Shown: one piece after another, positions 11,001-23,124 of the stretch | Numbering within the stretch: position 1 is the stretch's first letter | How the letters are laid out: every line of letters starts with the position of its first letter | Assembly: GCF_000327385.1 (NCBI RefSeq) | Contig: NW_008710371.1 | Coordinates: 473,319 to 537,318 of the forward strand | Direction: 5' to 3' | Source: Lottia gigantea | Taxonomy: Eukaryota; Mollusca; Gastropoda; Lottiidae | Length of the DNA stretch: 64,000 bases | Program-made: the position numbers and the translations under genes | The notes under the pieces: model-generated | Seen by the model: only the letters and a program-made list of their open reading frames with translations | Databases searched by the model: none | What the model was told of the DNA's origin: nothing

Positions 11001-11327
11001 GGCCCTGTTAAATGGGGACATTCTGTAGGCCTAACTATGAAGGTGCGGATGTTTTAAACCTATTTAGATACCTCGAATCTGAAAAATATCATACCATCAT
11101 TTTTTCACTACACCATTTATGTCATGTCTCTGGTTCCATCAAAGTTTTTTTTAAACGAAACTGATCTCACATTGGCCATTTGAAACCATGTCATGTGGTC
11201 ATGTGGTGCGAACAAAATGAATGTTACAGTTATACCCAACTCTAATGTACAATCATCGTAAGGGTAATTCAATATTATGTTAGAAAAAACGTATCTCTGG
11301 AGGTGTGGAAAAACCCCATTTAACAGT
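11001..11327. mobile_element. Inverted-repeat MITE, family D
   Basis: The ends read GGCCCTGTTAAATGGGG and CCCCATTTAACAG. The body contains AAACCTATTTAGATACCT and GTCATGTCTC. A second copy in reverse orientation occupies 45993-46442. It is a noncoding DNA-transposon derivative of unassigned superfamily. Confidence 0.7.
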
Positions 11328-11691
11328 CTTTTTTTTCTGACAACTGTCAAAATATCCATTAGAGGCAGAGGCAGAGGGACAGAGTGCCAATTTTTTACCC
11401 ATCATCATAAATTAGTCTCAGAAACGAGAATTTTTAGTCAAATGTCAAAACATCCATTAGAGGATGAAATAGTCAGATGATTTGGCCTTCTCAAGTCCCT
11501 GTGATGAAAAATAACAAATTGCAAAAATTACAGAGAATGTCATGCAAAATGGACGCTAGAATTGGGTTCTATAATAGTTAAACTACGTCTTACCATTATA
11601 AATATAAGATTTACATGTTTCTAACGATATCGTATGCAGTTGAAAAGTTGAAAAGTTGACAGAAATCTTCTATTTTATCGTCTGCACAGCA

Positions 11692-11741
11692 NNNNNNNNN
11701 NNNNNNNNNNNNNNNNNNNNNNNNNNNNNNNNNNNNNNNNN
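11692..11741. other. Assembly gap (50 N)
   Basis: Fifty N, a placeholder length. TGCACAGCA stands on both sides of the gap (ending at 11691 and starting at 11742), so the flanking contig ends may overlap. Confidence 0.95.
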
Positions 11742-11837
11742 TGCACAGCAGGGCAATCCCAGAATGCCGTTGGTGTCAGTACCAAACATGGACACAGATT
11801 TTGATTATTCTAAAATAGGAATTGGAACTTTAGCAAT

Positions 11838-12200
11838 GAAATGAAATGTAGTTTGATATCCTACTCTTCTGAATGTAACTGGGCTAATGACAGACGGACA
11901 ACACCATGCAGTGTGAAATAAGGGAAATTTTTCTAAGATACGGTAGTGGAAATAGGAATTGAAACTTTGGCTTTTCAAATTTATGAAATGAAATGAAATG
12001 AATGGAGTTTTATGTGCTACTTTTCTGCACCATGTGATCTAATTAAGACAGGCAATGCCATGCAGTGTGCTATGAGGGAAATTTTGCCAGAACAGTGGCA
12101 TTAGCATGCTCTATTTTGATTTCCAACTGTCGAGGGATCTTTAATTTGCACAGCCTGTTCACAAGGGGACTCGGTTTATTGTCCCATCTGATAACTTCAA
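11838..12200 (-). mobile_element. Two truncated SINE copies, minus strand
   Basis: 11838-11945 and 11984-12200 each begin with the reversed tail (GAAATGAAATG..) and carry the GCAATGAGGGAAATTTTG-like block. The second also has CCAACTGTCGAGGGATCTTT and GGTTTATTGTCCCATC. Neither reaches the head. Confidence 0.65.
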
Positions 12201-12598
12201 ATTTATGAAGGCAAGTAATGCTTTATAGTGTGCAATGAGGGAAACTTGGTGTGCATATTTGTGGCATTTTTCGATAATAGAAGCCCTGACAGGTAGAAAA
12301 ACTGGGTGAATGTCTCAACTTTAGCCAGTTCACAATCTCAAGCTATTACGGACTGTGTCTTATACCTTGACTGCAATAATCATCTTTCTGGTATCAGCAG
12401 CAATTTGATTAGATTGTATGCCAGTAAATATGGCCCTCGACAGACAGACTGTAAACATTATGGTTTATTGTTCACAGACTTTCTGTCGAGGACTCTGATT
12501 GGCTGTATTCACTAAATTATAATCCAACCAAATCGCTGCATTTACAAGAAAGGCGATTAGATGCTGTGGGTTGGAATCCTCATGGTAAGAAAAATCCA

Positions 12599-12707
12599 GG
12601 CCATGTACTCTCGAAACGATCTTAGCGCTAGGATTTCCTAGAATCAATGTTAGAAGATAAGAATCTAGGATATCCTAACACTAAGATCGTTTTGAGAATA
12701 CGTGGCC
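12599..12707. repeat. 109-bp palindromic element
   Basis: Arms of about 47 bp start GGCCATGTACTCTCGAAACG on the left and end CGTTTTGAGAATACGTGGCC on the right, with a short loop. Conserved stretches such as AACGATCTTAG occur in both arms. It is a fold-back MITE-like unit. I saw no second copy here. Confidence 0.75.
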
Positions 12708-13029
12708 AGGAGACTCTCCCTTGGTTGCTAGGCCATTAAGTGCCTGGGTTCGAATCCTCCTCAAGGTAAGAAAAATTCTGATGCCTGTGCCAGTACTTTT
12801 GCGACTTAGTTATCAGACATGTAGGAGTTGTGATTGTTATTGATGAACAGCAAGCTGTGGCAGCTGATCCTTTGACAGGTATTGTGTGATATTGTCAGGC
12901 AACAGATTGCAACATATTTCTAGGTTACAAAAAGGCTAAAAATCAATCAAAAACTTGCACAATTCTTAAAGGGGTTAGTCCACTTAATGGGGTCAGTGAT
13001 TTAAAAAGAAAACTTTCAGAGATAACGAC

Positions 13030-13262
13030 TTAAGTTCACAAAAGATCCTTTCTACCAGCTGATTCTTGGTAAAACCTTTTGGTATTGATCTTTCCCGGAT
13101 TATCTGTACCCATTTACAGCTGGGTTGACTGGAATAATGAGGGTCCTTTCTACCAGCTAGTCCTTGGACAAACCTCTTGTCATCGATCTCTCCTAGATTA
13201 TCTGTACCCATTTACAGCTGGGTTGACTGGAACAATGAGGAAAGATGACCTATTCAAGGTCA
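13030..13262. repeat. CCATTTACAGCTGG repeat family
   Basis: Two and a half copies of the module CTTTCTACCAGCTGATTCTT ... ACCCATTTACAGCTGGGT ... GGAATAATGAGG, as at 4200 and 25830. Confidence 0.8.
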
Positions 13263-13311
13263 TCAACCTTTCAAACGCTTTAGATTTTTGCTAACAGTTT
13301 TGCTACGAAGG

Positions 13312-13500
13312 TTGAGATGGAGTGTGTCCCCCTGATGCAGGTAAGAGGGGCTGACATGGAAAAAGTGTCTAGTCGTTCGGATTGGACAATAAACAGAGGC
13401 CCCATGTGCTACAGTGAATGCTCCCTCGACAGTTGGAAATCAATATTGGCTTATGCCACTGTCTTGACAAAATTTACCTCACTGCACACTGTAGGGTCTG
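13312..13500 (+). mobile_element. SINE fragment
   Basis: Body only: CCCCCTGATGCAGGTAAGAG, GGACAATAAACAGAGGCCCC and CTCGACAGTTGGAAATC, then the end block. The head is missing. The short reading frame here is repeat-derived. Confidence 0.65.
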
Positions 13501-14514
13501 TAAGGTTGCATGAAGCCAAAGAGTTATAAAAAATTCATAATTATTTAAAAATGTCAACTATTTTAATAACAAAATGGTGCAAAAAGCTTTAACAAATAAT
13601 TTACAAAAAAAAAAAAAAATGTAAAAATTGCTCCTAAATATTAATTAATATAATACAATTCAAAAATATTAAAATATTCCACTATGCCATTGACTAGCTA
13701 GGAATGTTCCTTGGTCTAATTTCACACTAGTTTGGGCAGTGAAATGCTTTCGAAATCACTGGCAGAGGAATCAGAATTTGCTTCATTAAGTTAACTGATT
13801 GGTCAATTACTAAACAAAGTTAAATTAAGTTTTATAAACCAATCAGATTGCAGAATTCTTTGATCTAATTTCACACTTAAGTAGTGAATTGCCACCAGGT
13901 TGACTCTCAAAATCACCGGCCACGACATCAGATTTTTAACCATTCTGTAATCTGATTGGTCAATTACTAAACAAAATTAAATGGAGTTATGTTAACCAAT
14001 GGAACAACAGAATTGACTAAATCTGTAATATCTGTAATACTGAATTAACCAGTATGATGTAACAAGGGCATTTGAGTAGGTTATATGACACCCTTGATGC
14101 AGGAGCATAATATTCTTGATACCTCGCCTTACACAAACAAACTTTAATTGTTTCTGAACAAGATTATAGGAGGAATTTCTTCAGATCTTAGCACAAAAAT
14201 TTAAAACAAAACATGTGTAGGACCACATTTGGTATAACTTTTGAAAGGAAGGCATAAAAATTGTTAGATCAAAATTATGAAACAAACTGAAATTGTTCTG
14301 AACACAACCTTAAGAAGAATTTCTTCAGATCATGGCTGACATGTAAAAAAATATTACAAACCATGTGAACTTCAATCCGATAAAGCAGCCTTCAAAATTC
14401 CATGATAATGAAAAGGTTAACAATTTAATTAATTTTAAAGGTCAACTTGCAGCTATCTGATAATTATATTGACTAAAATAACAACCTTATTAATTTCAAG
14501 CTTGATAGGGAATA
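13501..14514. other. No gene seen
   Basis: AT-rich DNA. Two diverged copies of a segment with ATCTGATTGGTCAATTACTA lie at about 13780 and 13950, and another pair with GGAATTTCTTCAGATC lies at 14170 and 14310. No open reading frame is supported by splice sites. Confidence 0.4.
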
Positions 14515-15030
14515 TTAAAGGGGCTAGCCCATTCTGTCAATGTGATTGTTGAATGGTGTTTTACAAATTGACAACAATATTGCCCGAGTGTACACAAAAA
14601 TAAATGCGAAAATTAAGAATTCTTAGCTTGAGACAAGAAAAATTATAAAAAAATGCAAATATATTAAAGGGGCTAGCCCATTCTGTCAATGGAATTGTTG
14701 AAGGGTGTTTACAAATAATTGTCAGATTGACAATAATATTGTCCGAGTGTACACAAAAATAAATGCGAAAATTAAGAATTCTTAGCTTGAGACAAGAAAA
14801 ATTATAAAAAAATGTAAATATATTAAAGGGGCTAGCCCATTCTGTCAATGGAATTGTTGAAGGGTGTTTACAAATAATTGTCAGATTGACAATAATATTG
14901 TCCGAGTGTACACAAAAATAAATGTGAAAATTTATAATTCTTAACTTGAGACAAGAAAAATTCTAAAAAATGTAAAAAAAAACTGCAAATATATTAAAGG
15001 AACTAGCCCATATTGTCAATGGTATTGTTG
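14515..15030. repeat. Tandem repeat, about 150-170 bp, TTAAAGGGGCTAGCCC
   Basis: Units start with TTAAAGGGGCTAGCCC at 14515, 14664 and 14823, with a variant at 14994. Each contains TGTACACAAAAATAAATG and AAGAATTCTTAGCTTGAGAC. Confidence 0.85.
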
Positions 15031-15099
15031 TAGAGTGTTCGCAAGTTCTTTGTCAACAAACTGACAGTGTGTCAACAATATTTTCCATATTTTGTGCAT

Positions 15100-15720
15100 G
15101 TGTAATGAGAATTCTTAACTTGTGCCTTTGAAAAATTGTAAACAAAACTCCTCAAAACTTTGAATAGCAGTAAACCAAATTGTCAACACTTGGGAAATTC
15201 TTAACTTGGGACAAGAGAAATTGTAAACATAAACAAACAATGTAAACAAAACTGTCAAACTTGAGAATTTAAACTTGGGACAAGCAGAATTTTAAACAAG
15301 GATGAAAAAAAAATGCAAAATATTGAAAACAGTAAACAAAACTTGAGAATTCTTAGCTTGAGACAAAAATATTGTAAACAAAAACAAAAGGGCAAAATAT
15401 TAATTAGCACAAAGCAAAAAAAATGAGAATTCTTAGCTTGGGACAAGAGAAATTGTAAACAATGTAAACAAAAATCGTCAAATGTTGACAATTCTTAATT
15501 TGGGACAAGAAGAATTGACAACAAAATATTAATTAGCACAAAGCGAAAAAAATGAGAATTCTTAGCTTGGGACAAGAGAAATTGTAAACAAAACAAACAA
15601 ACAATGTCAACAAAAATGTCAACCTGGAGAATTCTTAGTCTGGGACAAGAGAAATTGATAACAAAATAACAAATAGCACAAAGTAATAAAAACAACATTA
15701 ATTTTTCTGAGCAAGGACAA
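15100..15720. repeat. Degenerate GAGAATTCTTAGCTTG repeat
   Basis: It shares GAGAATTCTTAGCTTGGGAC + AAGAGAAATTGTAAAC with the end of the preceding tandem unit, repeated irregularly about eight times. (ACACA)n follows at 15762-15810. Confidence 0.75.
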
Positions 15721-15899
15721 AAACTATTAACAATTGAAACAACATACTTATAAAGAAACAACACAACACAACACAACACAACACAATACAACACAACACA
15801 ACACAACACATATCATATATATATAGAGCATTTCACAATCAACACATGATTTCAAACCCATGATTTTGTCATCTTTTTATTGACATAGGCATAGGGAGA

Positions 15900-16185
15900 G
15901 GAAAAAGTTAAAAACTATTACAAATTTCTACCGTGTTTCACTTTAGCAGATAAGAGCAGTAGCAATGTCTCATCAACACGTTAAAAACTATTACAAATTT
16001 CTACCATATTTCACTTTAGCAGATAGGAGCAGGAACACTGTCTATTAGACACGTTAAAAACTATTACAAATTTCTACCGTGTTTCACTTTAGCAGATAGG
16101 AGCAGTTTCACTTTAGCAGTAGCAATGTCTCTTCAACATATCAGAAACTTTTACATATTACTACCGTGTTTCACTTCATAATAAG
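15900..16185. repeat. Tandem repeat, about 75 bp
   Basis: Four copies of AAAACTATTACAAATTTCTA + CCGTGTTTCACTTTAGCAGA + TAGGAGCAG, the last one diverged. Confidence 0.8.
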
Positions 16186-16239
16186 TGTAATAAATATTCA
16201 CAATGTCACATGATTTTCTACCTGACCAATCTAAGAGAC

Positions 16240-16392
16240 TTTGCAATTAATGACATCATCAAACACTTAATTCTAATGGAATTGCAGGAACCACAGTCGT
16301 CTGATTGAAAATAAGAATGGTGTAAATTGATGCTATCAGTGTCTCTGATAAACATAAAAAATTTAGATAACCTCTTTACAATTCCCTTAAGA
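16240..16392 (-). mobile_element. Fold-back family A half copy
   Basis: Reverse half: GACATCATCAAACACTTAAT, GTCGTCTGATTGAAAAT, CTCTTTACAATTCCCTTAA. Confidence 0.7.
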
Positions 16393-16431
16393 ATTGTGCT
16401 CTCTAATCTAAAATGCTTCAAAAAATACATT

Positions 16432-16535
16432 GAACGAACACTGAACAAACATTGAACAAACATTGAACGAACACTGAACAAACATTGAACGAACATTGAA
16501 CAAACACTGAACAAACACTGAACAAACACTGAACA
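16432..16535. repeat. 12-bp microsatellite (GAACAAACATT)n
   Basis: About nine copies of GAACAAACACT/GAACGAACATT. It abuts the family A half copy. Confidence 0.85.
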
Positions 16536-17030
16536 CTTAAATAGCAGTTAATAATATTTGGCACTTATTTATCAAGTTATGAACACAAATATCATCTAGA
16601 TTACTGAAAGGTAGTTCGAGTCCTCCACTTATAAACCTTTGATCCAACTAGCCAATGTATTTATCATCACACATGCAGTGTGCAACAAGGGAAATTTCAA
16701 CAAGAATTCTTGTTCAATTTCCAACTGTTGAGCGATCCTTTACGGGCACAGCCTGTAGCTCATGATCAGTTGAGAGCGAAATCTTAAACTAATCATATTC
16801 AAGGACTAGAATATCAGATCAATAGATCAAGGGTTTCATTTAAAAAACTCAAACTACCTTGCAAAAGCCAGATGTACAAATAAAAGCATTAAGTGAAAAA
16901 AGAATAATACTTGTGACCTCTTGTGTCGGTTTAAAAAAACCCATCATAATTAGAAAAAAAATAGACATCTGATTGGCTAATCTTATATTTTTGAACTTAT
17001 TTCAACCAATCAAATTTGGTTGAACTTTTT

Positions 17031-17277
17031 ACAGGGACAGATGCATCATTTTCAGGGGTTGATTTGGGTCTATTTCTATATATGACAGTGTCTCAAGAAA
17101 AGACAAGTCGTCATTTTAACTTTCAAACACAAATAATTCTGGACACAGATGGATTTGAAGGCTCAAATTTTGACAGTGAGCTGTGAACACTATTATTACT
17201 GATTAGCTTAGCTAAAAAATTCCTGTTTCTGAGACTTAGGTATGATTGGTCAAAAAATGGCACATCTGTCCCTTATG
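17031..17277. mobile_element. TTAA MITE, family B, short copy
   Basis: Ends CAGGGACAGATGCATCATTTT and AAATGGCACATCTGTCCCTT. The interior is shortened compared with 61486-61834. Confidence 0.7.
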
Positions 17278-17539
17278 GCTTTCTAATAAGGATTTGTAGC
17301 CAAAATACTTTTGGTATATATTGAATATAAAAGAAAATGGTACAAAATTTACGTTCAAATCTGACCACATTTTCTGAATTTGGTTTCTGAGATTCTGTTT
17401 CACATTTTTTTGGGAGACTAGAATAAGCATTTAGACTAAAACTTAAAGGCTGCAACTTTTGGAGCAAAAAAGCAAGAGCCATTTTTTGGAACTACAACCT
17501 TTGGAATTCTGTAACTATAGTGAAAAAACATTTGATTCT

Positions 17540-18032
17540 TTATTCCAATCAAATGATGAATTAACCAATCAAATGATGAATTAACCAATCAAATGATGTA
17601 TTAACCAATCAAATGATGTATTGACCAATCAAATGATGTATTAACTAATCAAATGATGTATTGACCAATCAAATGATGTATAGACCAATCAAATGATCAA
17701 TCAATTAAATGAACAATCAATTCATCAAATGATGAATCAATCAATCAATCAAATGATGAATCAATCAATCAAATGATGAATAAATAAATCAAATGATGAG
17801 TTAGTCCATCAAATGATGAATAAATAAATCAAATGATGACTATAAAAATCAAATGATGACTTAGTCAATCAAATGATGAGTTAGCCAATCAAATGACTTA
17901 GTCAATCAGATGATAAATCAATCAAATGATGCATCAATCAAATAATAAATCAATCAAATGATGAATCAATCAAATGATGAATCAATAATCAAATGACCAA
18001 CCCAATAAGCAATCAATCAAATGACCAAACAA
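17540..18032. repeat. 20-bp minisatellite AATCAAATGATGAATTAACC
   Basis: About 24 short units on AATCAAATGATGA with variable linkers. It runs up to the stop codon of the clavesin gene, whose 3' UTR (minus strand) must cross it. Confidence 0.85.
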
Positions 18033-21000
18033 TCAATCAATCAAGAAGAATTCTTCATCTAAGAAAGCTCTGTCATTTTTCACTTCTTGTTCTTTGTCAA
18101 CATCTTTATCTTTGGTAGAGAAATTATCTGTGGGAAATGTCTCAGACCGCGTTCTGGAAAATATAAATATAACTGAAAAATATCCAATGATTTCAAGTGA
18201 GAAATATATGCAGTCACTACAATTGGTCCTGAGAAAACTGTTTAACATGGGACGATTATTTTGGCGCTTGGCGAATTTTGATTTCAACTGCCATCGAATA
18301 TCAATGATGACATTATCGCTGTTTTGACGTCATTGTCTACAGTGAGAAAATGGTGGCTTTCAACAAAGTTCTGATAATAAGACAATTTATATTTGCTATT
18401 TCCTTTCGAATCAGAATCATTTGTAAAGTTATTTGGACTGATAAGTCAGCTTATGTCATTCTCCGCCATCTTTGACGTGATATGATGCTGACATTGTTAA
18501 CCAATGTTCTTGCATCTGATTGGATAAGCTATATACGCGATACATTTTTTTGCTGCAATTTTTAGTATTTTTTATGAATAGGCATACGCAAAAATGTATG
18601 AAAAAAATCGCTTTGAGCAACAAAAATCGTTCCTTAAAAAACAGCATATACAGATTAAAAAAAAAACTTTGTGCAATCCCTTTAAATCTGTTTTCAGACT
18701 ATTGGCGCATTTACTCTACACTTATATTGTTCTGTGCCATACTCAGTCTGGAAGGAAACTAACTTTTTGCAGGAATCAGCCCACTTAAAATAGCACTGTG
18801 CCGTGCCCTCTCAACCTTTTTACACTGCCATTTTTTTCTGCCGAACTGTACTCGGTTCAGAAGTGACCTGGATATTTTTTGGCAGTCTAAATGCGACTCA
18901 TGATATAAATATTTCTGCCACGTTAATTTCAAGGCTTCAAGGTGAGTTTCTGTTGAAATTGCAGGAGAACTATGTGTCAAATGTTCATTTTGAAAATCGC
19001 TATAGATAGCAGAAATTGGGTTCTATTCAGACCTATGCAAATTAGTGCATACACAAAAATCATTTACAAAAAAGGTGAAAAAACAAAAGCCATTTACTTT
19101 AATTGGGTGATATTGGGCCAATAAATATGCTGATCACCAAAACTGAAGGATTCGTCCCCTATCAGCTGTCGAGCCCAGGACTGGTTGTTATATGGTGGCT
19201 GCATCCCACCAAGTTCAGCTGGAAGAACTTCTTTACTAATATGTTGATGTAGAGTTGTTAGATTTATACCATGCATAACAATCTGTGGATTGAAATGAAA
19301 TTGAAATGAAATTGAATTGAAATAGAATTGAAATAGAATTGAAAAGAAATGAAATGGAAAATAAATGGAAATGAAATGCAAAAAAGAAAAGAAAAAAGAA
19401 TTGAAAATGAAATGAAATTGAAATGAAATTGAAATGAAATTGATATGGAAAAAAGAAAAGAAATGAAATGGAAAAAAGAAAAGAAAAATGAAATGAAAAT
19501 GAAATGAAATGGAAATGAAATTGAAATAAACTTGAAATCTATTGGAAATATTTTCTTATATTAGGCTAACGAAGAGGGCACAAGGGCAGTGCCATGCAGT
19601 AAGCAATGAGGGAAATTTTGCCAAGACAGCAGCATTAGCTTATTCCGTTTTTCTATTTCCATCTGTTTGGGATCTGTACCAGGCACTTGCACTTGCTTAT
19701 CCAAAACATGCGTTGACAGAAGATTTAAGCTTGAGTCAATTAGAAGACTACAGTACAACCATAACATAACTGAAGTGAATTTTACCTTATTTCTATTTTT
19801 CTCTTTTAAAAAGGGACGCAGTAATTTAAAGATGGCCTCTATATACCAGGGCTGGTTGACAAAATGAATGGCGGCAAACCGGGCTGGAAAACAATCCTAC
19901 AAAAATAAAAAAACACATGTAAATTCTTCACCAATACAATGTAAATTGTAATAATATTTCAGGGCCTTTTGGATAACAATGTCATCAAACACTTAGTTTT
20001 AGTGGAATTGCAGGAACCACAGACATCTGATTGAAAATTAGAATGATGTAAATTGATGCTATCAGTGTCCCTGATACACATAAAAAATTTAGAAAACCTC
20101 TTTACAATCTCTTTTAAAAGCCTTTGAAATAGTAACCCAATAAACTCATTAGTTTTAGTGGAATTGCAGGACCAACAGAGGTCTGACTGATAATTGGAAT
20201 AGTGCAAATCGATAAAATGGTGTTTCAGATAAAAGGCTTCTGATAAGAAGATGGCTCAAATTGCCAAGATGAGCTGTGAACACTATTAATCATTGGCTAA
20301 GCTGAAAAATTCCTGTTACTGAGACTAAGGTATGATTGACCCCCAAAAATGGTGAACTATGACCTTTTACACTAAAACACCAACCTGAAGACCTTCAATC
20401 ATGAGTTTTATTACTGAGACTAAGGTATGATTGACCCCAGAAAAATGTGAACTATGACCTTTAACATTAAGAGACAGTAAGCCACCTGAAGACCTTCAAT
20501 CATGAGTTTTAACACTTTAGGATTCAACCAAGTGGACTGTTTAAAGGTAAACTGACTCCAATCCACTACGACTGTAATTCCATTAATCTGAACCTCTTCC
20601 TCATCAATAAGTTTTTCTAACGTTAACAGAATTGCACGGTAAATGGCGGCAAGACCGTAGCGAGAATTATCCCAATTGGCGGCATACAACAACAGAATTC
20701 TTCGTCCACGATAATCACAATTTGGTAGCACTCCTGGAAGACCATCATTCAGCGCTTCCTTCACACCTTTTTCCGACGCCTGGAATCCTTTGAATAAGTT
20801 TTTGTTATTTTGTCGGTATTCAAAATATCTGGCGTAAAGTTTGAACGTTTCTTCCGTGTTGAATTTCCGTGCACGTAAAAATCTCAAAATAAACACATCG
20901 TCTTGTCTCAAAAAATCTGAAAAAGAAATGGACAAAACTAAAAAACGCCATACAGTGTGCAATGAGGAACATTTTGCTAGGACAGTGGCATTAACCTTGC

Positions 21001-21688
21001 CCTTTTTTTTTTAAATTGTTAGCTTAAATACCTTGACCATATAATTTTGTTGACAGCCTCTTTCCGTTTTGCTATCCCATAATATTTCATTCAGATTCTA
21101 CATGACACGCTTTGATTGGTCAAAAATAACTTCATAAGCTTGTTAGATTACAATTAAGACTATAAATGTCAGAAACAAAATTGTGATCTAGTTTTTTTTA
21201 AATAGATCACACTTTGTGAAATGGGGTTTTCTGCATTGGATTTGACTAATGAAGACTGGAAATGGTCTGCAGTGTGCAATGAGGGAAATTTTGCTAGCCT
21301 GCTCTCTTTTGATTTCCAACTGTCGAGGGATCTACAACGTGCACAACCTGTAGCACACGGGGCCTTGGGTTTATTGTCCCATCCGAATGACTAGACGGTT
21401 TTTCTATGTCAGTCCCTCCAACCTGCATCACTGACAGGGGAAACCAGCTTGAAAAATCCGAAGGTATTATCTCGACCTATGTCGGAATTGAATCCTGGAC
21501 CATCAAGTTAGTGACATGGCCACTAACTCACCTGTGGCCCCATAGATATACTTACTGATATCAGGTCTGGTTTCCATCTGATCTCTGACCTCATCAATGG
21601 CCAGCACTCTTCTGTCAGCTATTTCATTCAACTCATCTCTTGCCTTCCGAATTAGCTTTTCTGACAAACCCCATCCATATTCTGCCAT
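18033..21688 (-). CDS. CLVS: Clavesin-like CRAL-TRIO lipid-transfer protein, complete
   Basis: Exons on the minus strand: 21688-21556, 20916-20486, 19896-19786, 19282-19098 and 18153-18033. They join in phase (1,0,0,2) to about 326 residues, the length of vertebrate clavesins. The start ATG is in a good context (AAGATGG). The N-terminal CRAL-TRIO helical region (RPDI, then [16 protein letters not shown]) leads into the lipid-binding domain, which has [39 protein letters not shown] and [12 protein letters not shown]. Exon 5 gives an acidic C-terminus ending EEFFLID. Clavesins bind phosphatidylinositol 3,5-bisphosphate and act on late endosomes and lysosomes with clathrin. That role is family knowledge, while the class assignment rests on sequence pattern. 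Reading through the exon 4 donor meets an in-frame TAA at 19096-19094, a possible shorter form. The 3' end of exon 2 is duplicated in intron 2. Confidence 0.9.
19270..19545. repeat. (GAAAT/GAAATT)n microsatellite
   Basis: Irregular GAAATGAAATTGAAATG stretch directly upstream, on the minus strand, of clavesin exon 4. It overlaps the intron's polypyrimidine region. Confidence 0.8.
19975..20216 (-). mobile_element. Fold-back family A half copies in clavesin intron
   Basis: A reverse half copy (ATCAAACACTTAGTTTTAGT ... CTCTTTACAATCTCTTTTA), then a second truncated one from about 20145. Confidence 0.65.
20268..20512. repeat. 101-bp duplication covering the end of clavesin exon 2
   Basis: A family B fragment (ATTCCTGTTACTGAGACTAA) plus the exon 2 end (CTGAAGACCTTCAATCATGA) occurs twice with an offset of 101 bp (20385 against 20486). 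The downstream copy lies in intron 2 and carries a second potential donor. The offset is not a multiple of three. Confidence 0.75.
21235..21540 (-). mobile_element. SINE, minus strand, in clavesin intron 1
   Basis: Tail, GCAATGAGGGAAATTTTGC block, CCAACTGTCGAGGGATC, GGGTTTATTGTCCCATCC and CATCACTGACAGGGG. It ends next to the exon 1 donor, with a diverged head. Confidence 0.75.
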
Positions 21689-21699
21689 CTTGGATTTTG

Positions 21700-23060
21700 A
21701 AAACAGTCAGTTTTTTTTAAAGAGCTTTTAAAGCTTTTATTTTTCATATATCACATGATGAATCTTGGTCTTCTGAAAAAAAAAATTGATATGTGTGGAT
21801 ATAAAAGCAAGGACTGTACTTCTTACTGTGCACAATTGTGGAAACTTTGCAGAACCAGGGGCTGTAACTCTTTTTTCACTGATTAAAAATTCTGAAAGAA
21901 CACATCTGTGGAATTTTTATACAAGCAAGGGCTGTAACTCTCTGACTGATTAAAGGAATCTTACTGTGCACATCAGTGGAAATTTCATATGAATAAGCAA
22001 GGGCTGTAAGTCTTGTTATCTGTTATACAATTCTCCAGTAAAGGGGTGTTACTGTATTGAAATAGGCCTAACTGTGTTATCAAGGAAGGACCATTTCCGT
22101 CATCTGACTCATATCCTTTTCATAGACCAAGATGGTATAGCCTAAATTCTGACTTTAGCCACAGTTTGTAGTCAAATCTAAATATGTCCAAAGCCAAGAT
22201 ACTCACAGTGACCGTTGCCTAAGCTGGATACTATCCTATTTTCGTACGTAAATTATGCTACCTGACATTGACAAAACAAAAGTGCCATGCGTATGAGGAG
22301 GGTGAGACAGTTCCATGAAGGCATGAGACAGATTTATTCCATGTACCATAGACTGGCTAGGCCTGGTACCGTCACTGGCACTGTCTTGGACACTAAGTCT
22401 AGACGTATACTTGCAGGAATAGGCCTAAGAATTTCTAAAATCAAAACAAAAACATTGGAAGTTTTGGACTGCATTTCTATTCTACCAACGTATAAATTAT
22501 AAATTAATGTCAAAATACCTTAGAGAATGGAAATCCCTTGCAAAATCGACGCTTGCATCAAAAACCTCGTGTCAATCTCGAAAAATACGCGATCTTTAAA
22601 TGCTTACTTCATACTTTGTGATTGTAACGGGACTCCATGATGCACGCGCACTGACCGGGGGAATTCCGTTAAATTCTGGAATTCGTCTGCTTCGGCAAAA
22701 CATTTCGGCCTCAAAACGCGAATGTCGAAAGTTATGCAAAAACTGAATTAATTTGGGTGTTTTTGATATAGAATTAGTTCAGGATATGGAATGTTTTTCG
22801 CAGACGTCTGATTCCAAAGCTGGCAGTAAGAACTTCTCCTGTTGCATGACGTCATTGTGGTTAATTCATGGGACCGCTGTTCTAAAAATAGACTGGATAG
22901 TACTCTCGTTTTACAGGTCTCAGACCATTACAGTAGACTTGAACGTCAGGCCTCTGATTTGCTCTTTGAGCTTTAAGGGAACTTTGTCCCTCCCTCCCTC
23001 ATTTTAAGAGGCCCTGCCCCATCCATTCATTTTAACAACCCCATCCACTCTCTCATTTTC
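21700..23060. other. Clavesin upstream region, no gene seen
   Basis: It contains three diverged copies of an AGCAAGGGCTGTAACTC segment (21860-22010). A more GC-balanced stretch at 22500-22700 has CpGs (GATGCACGCGCACTGACCGG) and could be the clavesin promoter or first noncoding exon. No supported coding exon was found. Confidence 0.4.
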
Positions 23061-23124
23061 TCTTCAGGGCAAAGATGCAGGGGTTAGGGGGTCAACTATT
23101 TGATTCCAGTACCCTGTGGTCATT

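Noticed and set aside
11656-11844. Open frame crossing the N gap
   Set aside because: Half of it is N or repeat, and no splice signals or similarity are visible.
19094-19096. Stop codon TAA as the end of the clavesin gene
   Set aside because: A GTAAAT donor overlaps it, and an exon in matching phase at 18153-18033 restores the usual clavesin length. The stop is kept only as a possible alternative form.
20000-20207. Peptides with [16 protein letters not shown] at about ten places
   Set aside because: A chance frame of fold-back family A. It is the same peptide at every half copy, with no start or context.
22287-22502. 71-residue frame upstream of clavesin
   Set aside because: Arg-rich, with no homology that I can see, and next to CpG-containing possible promoter sequence. 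Likely noncoding.
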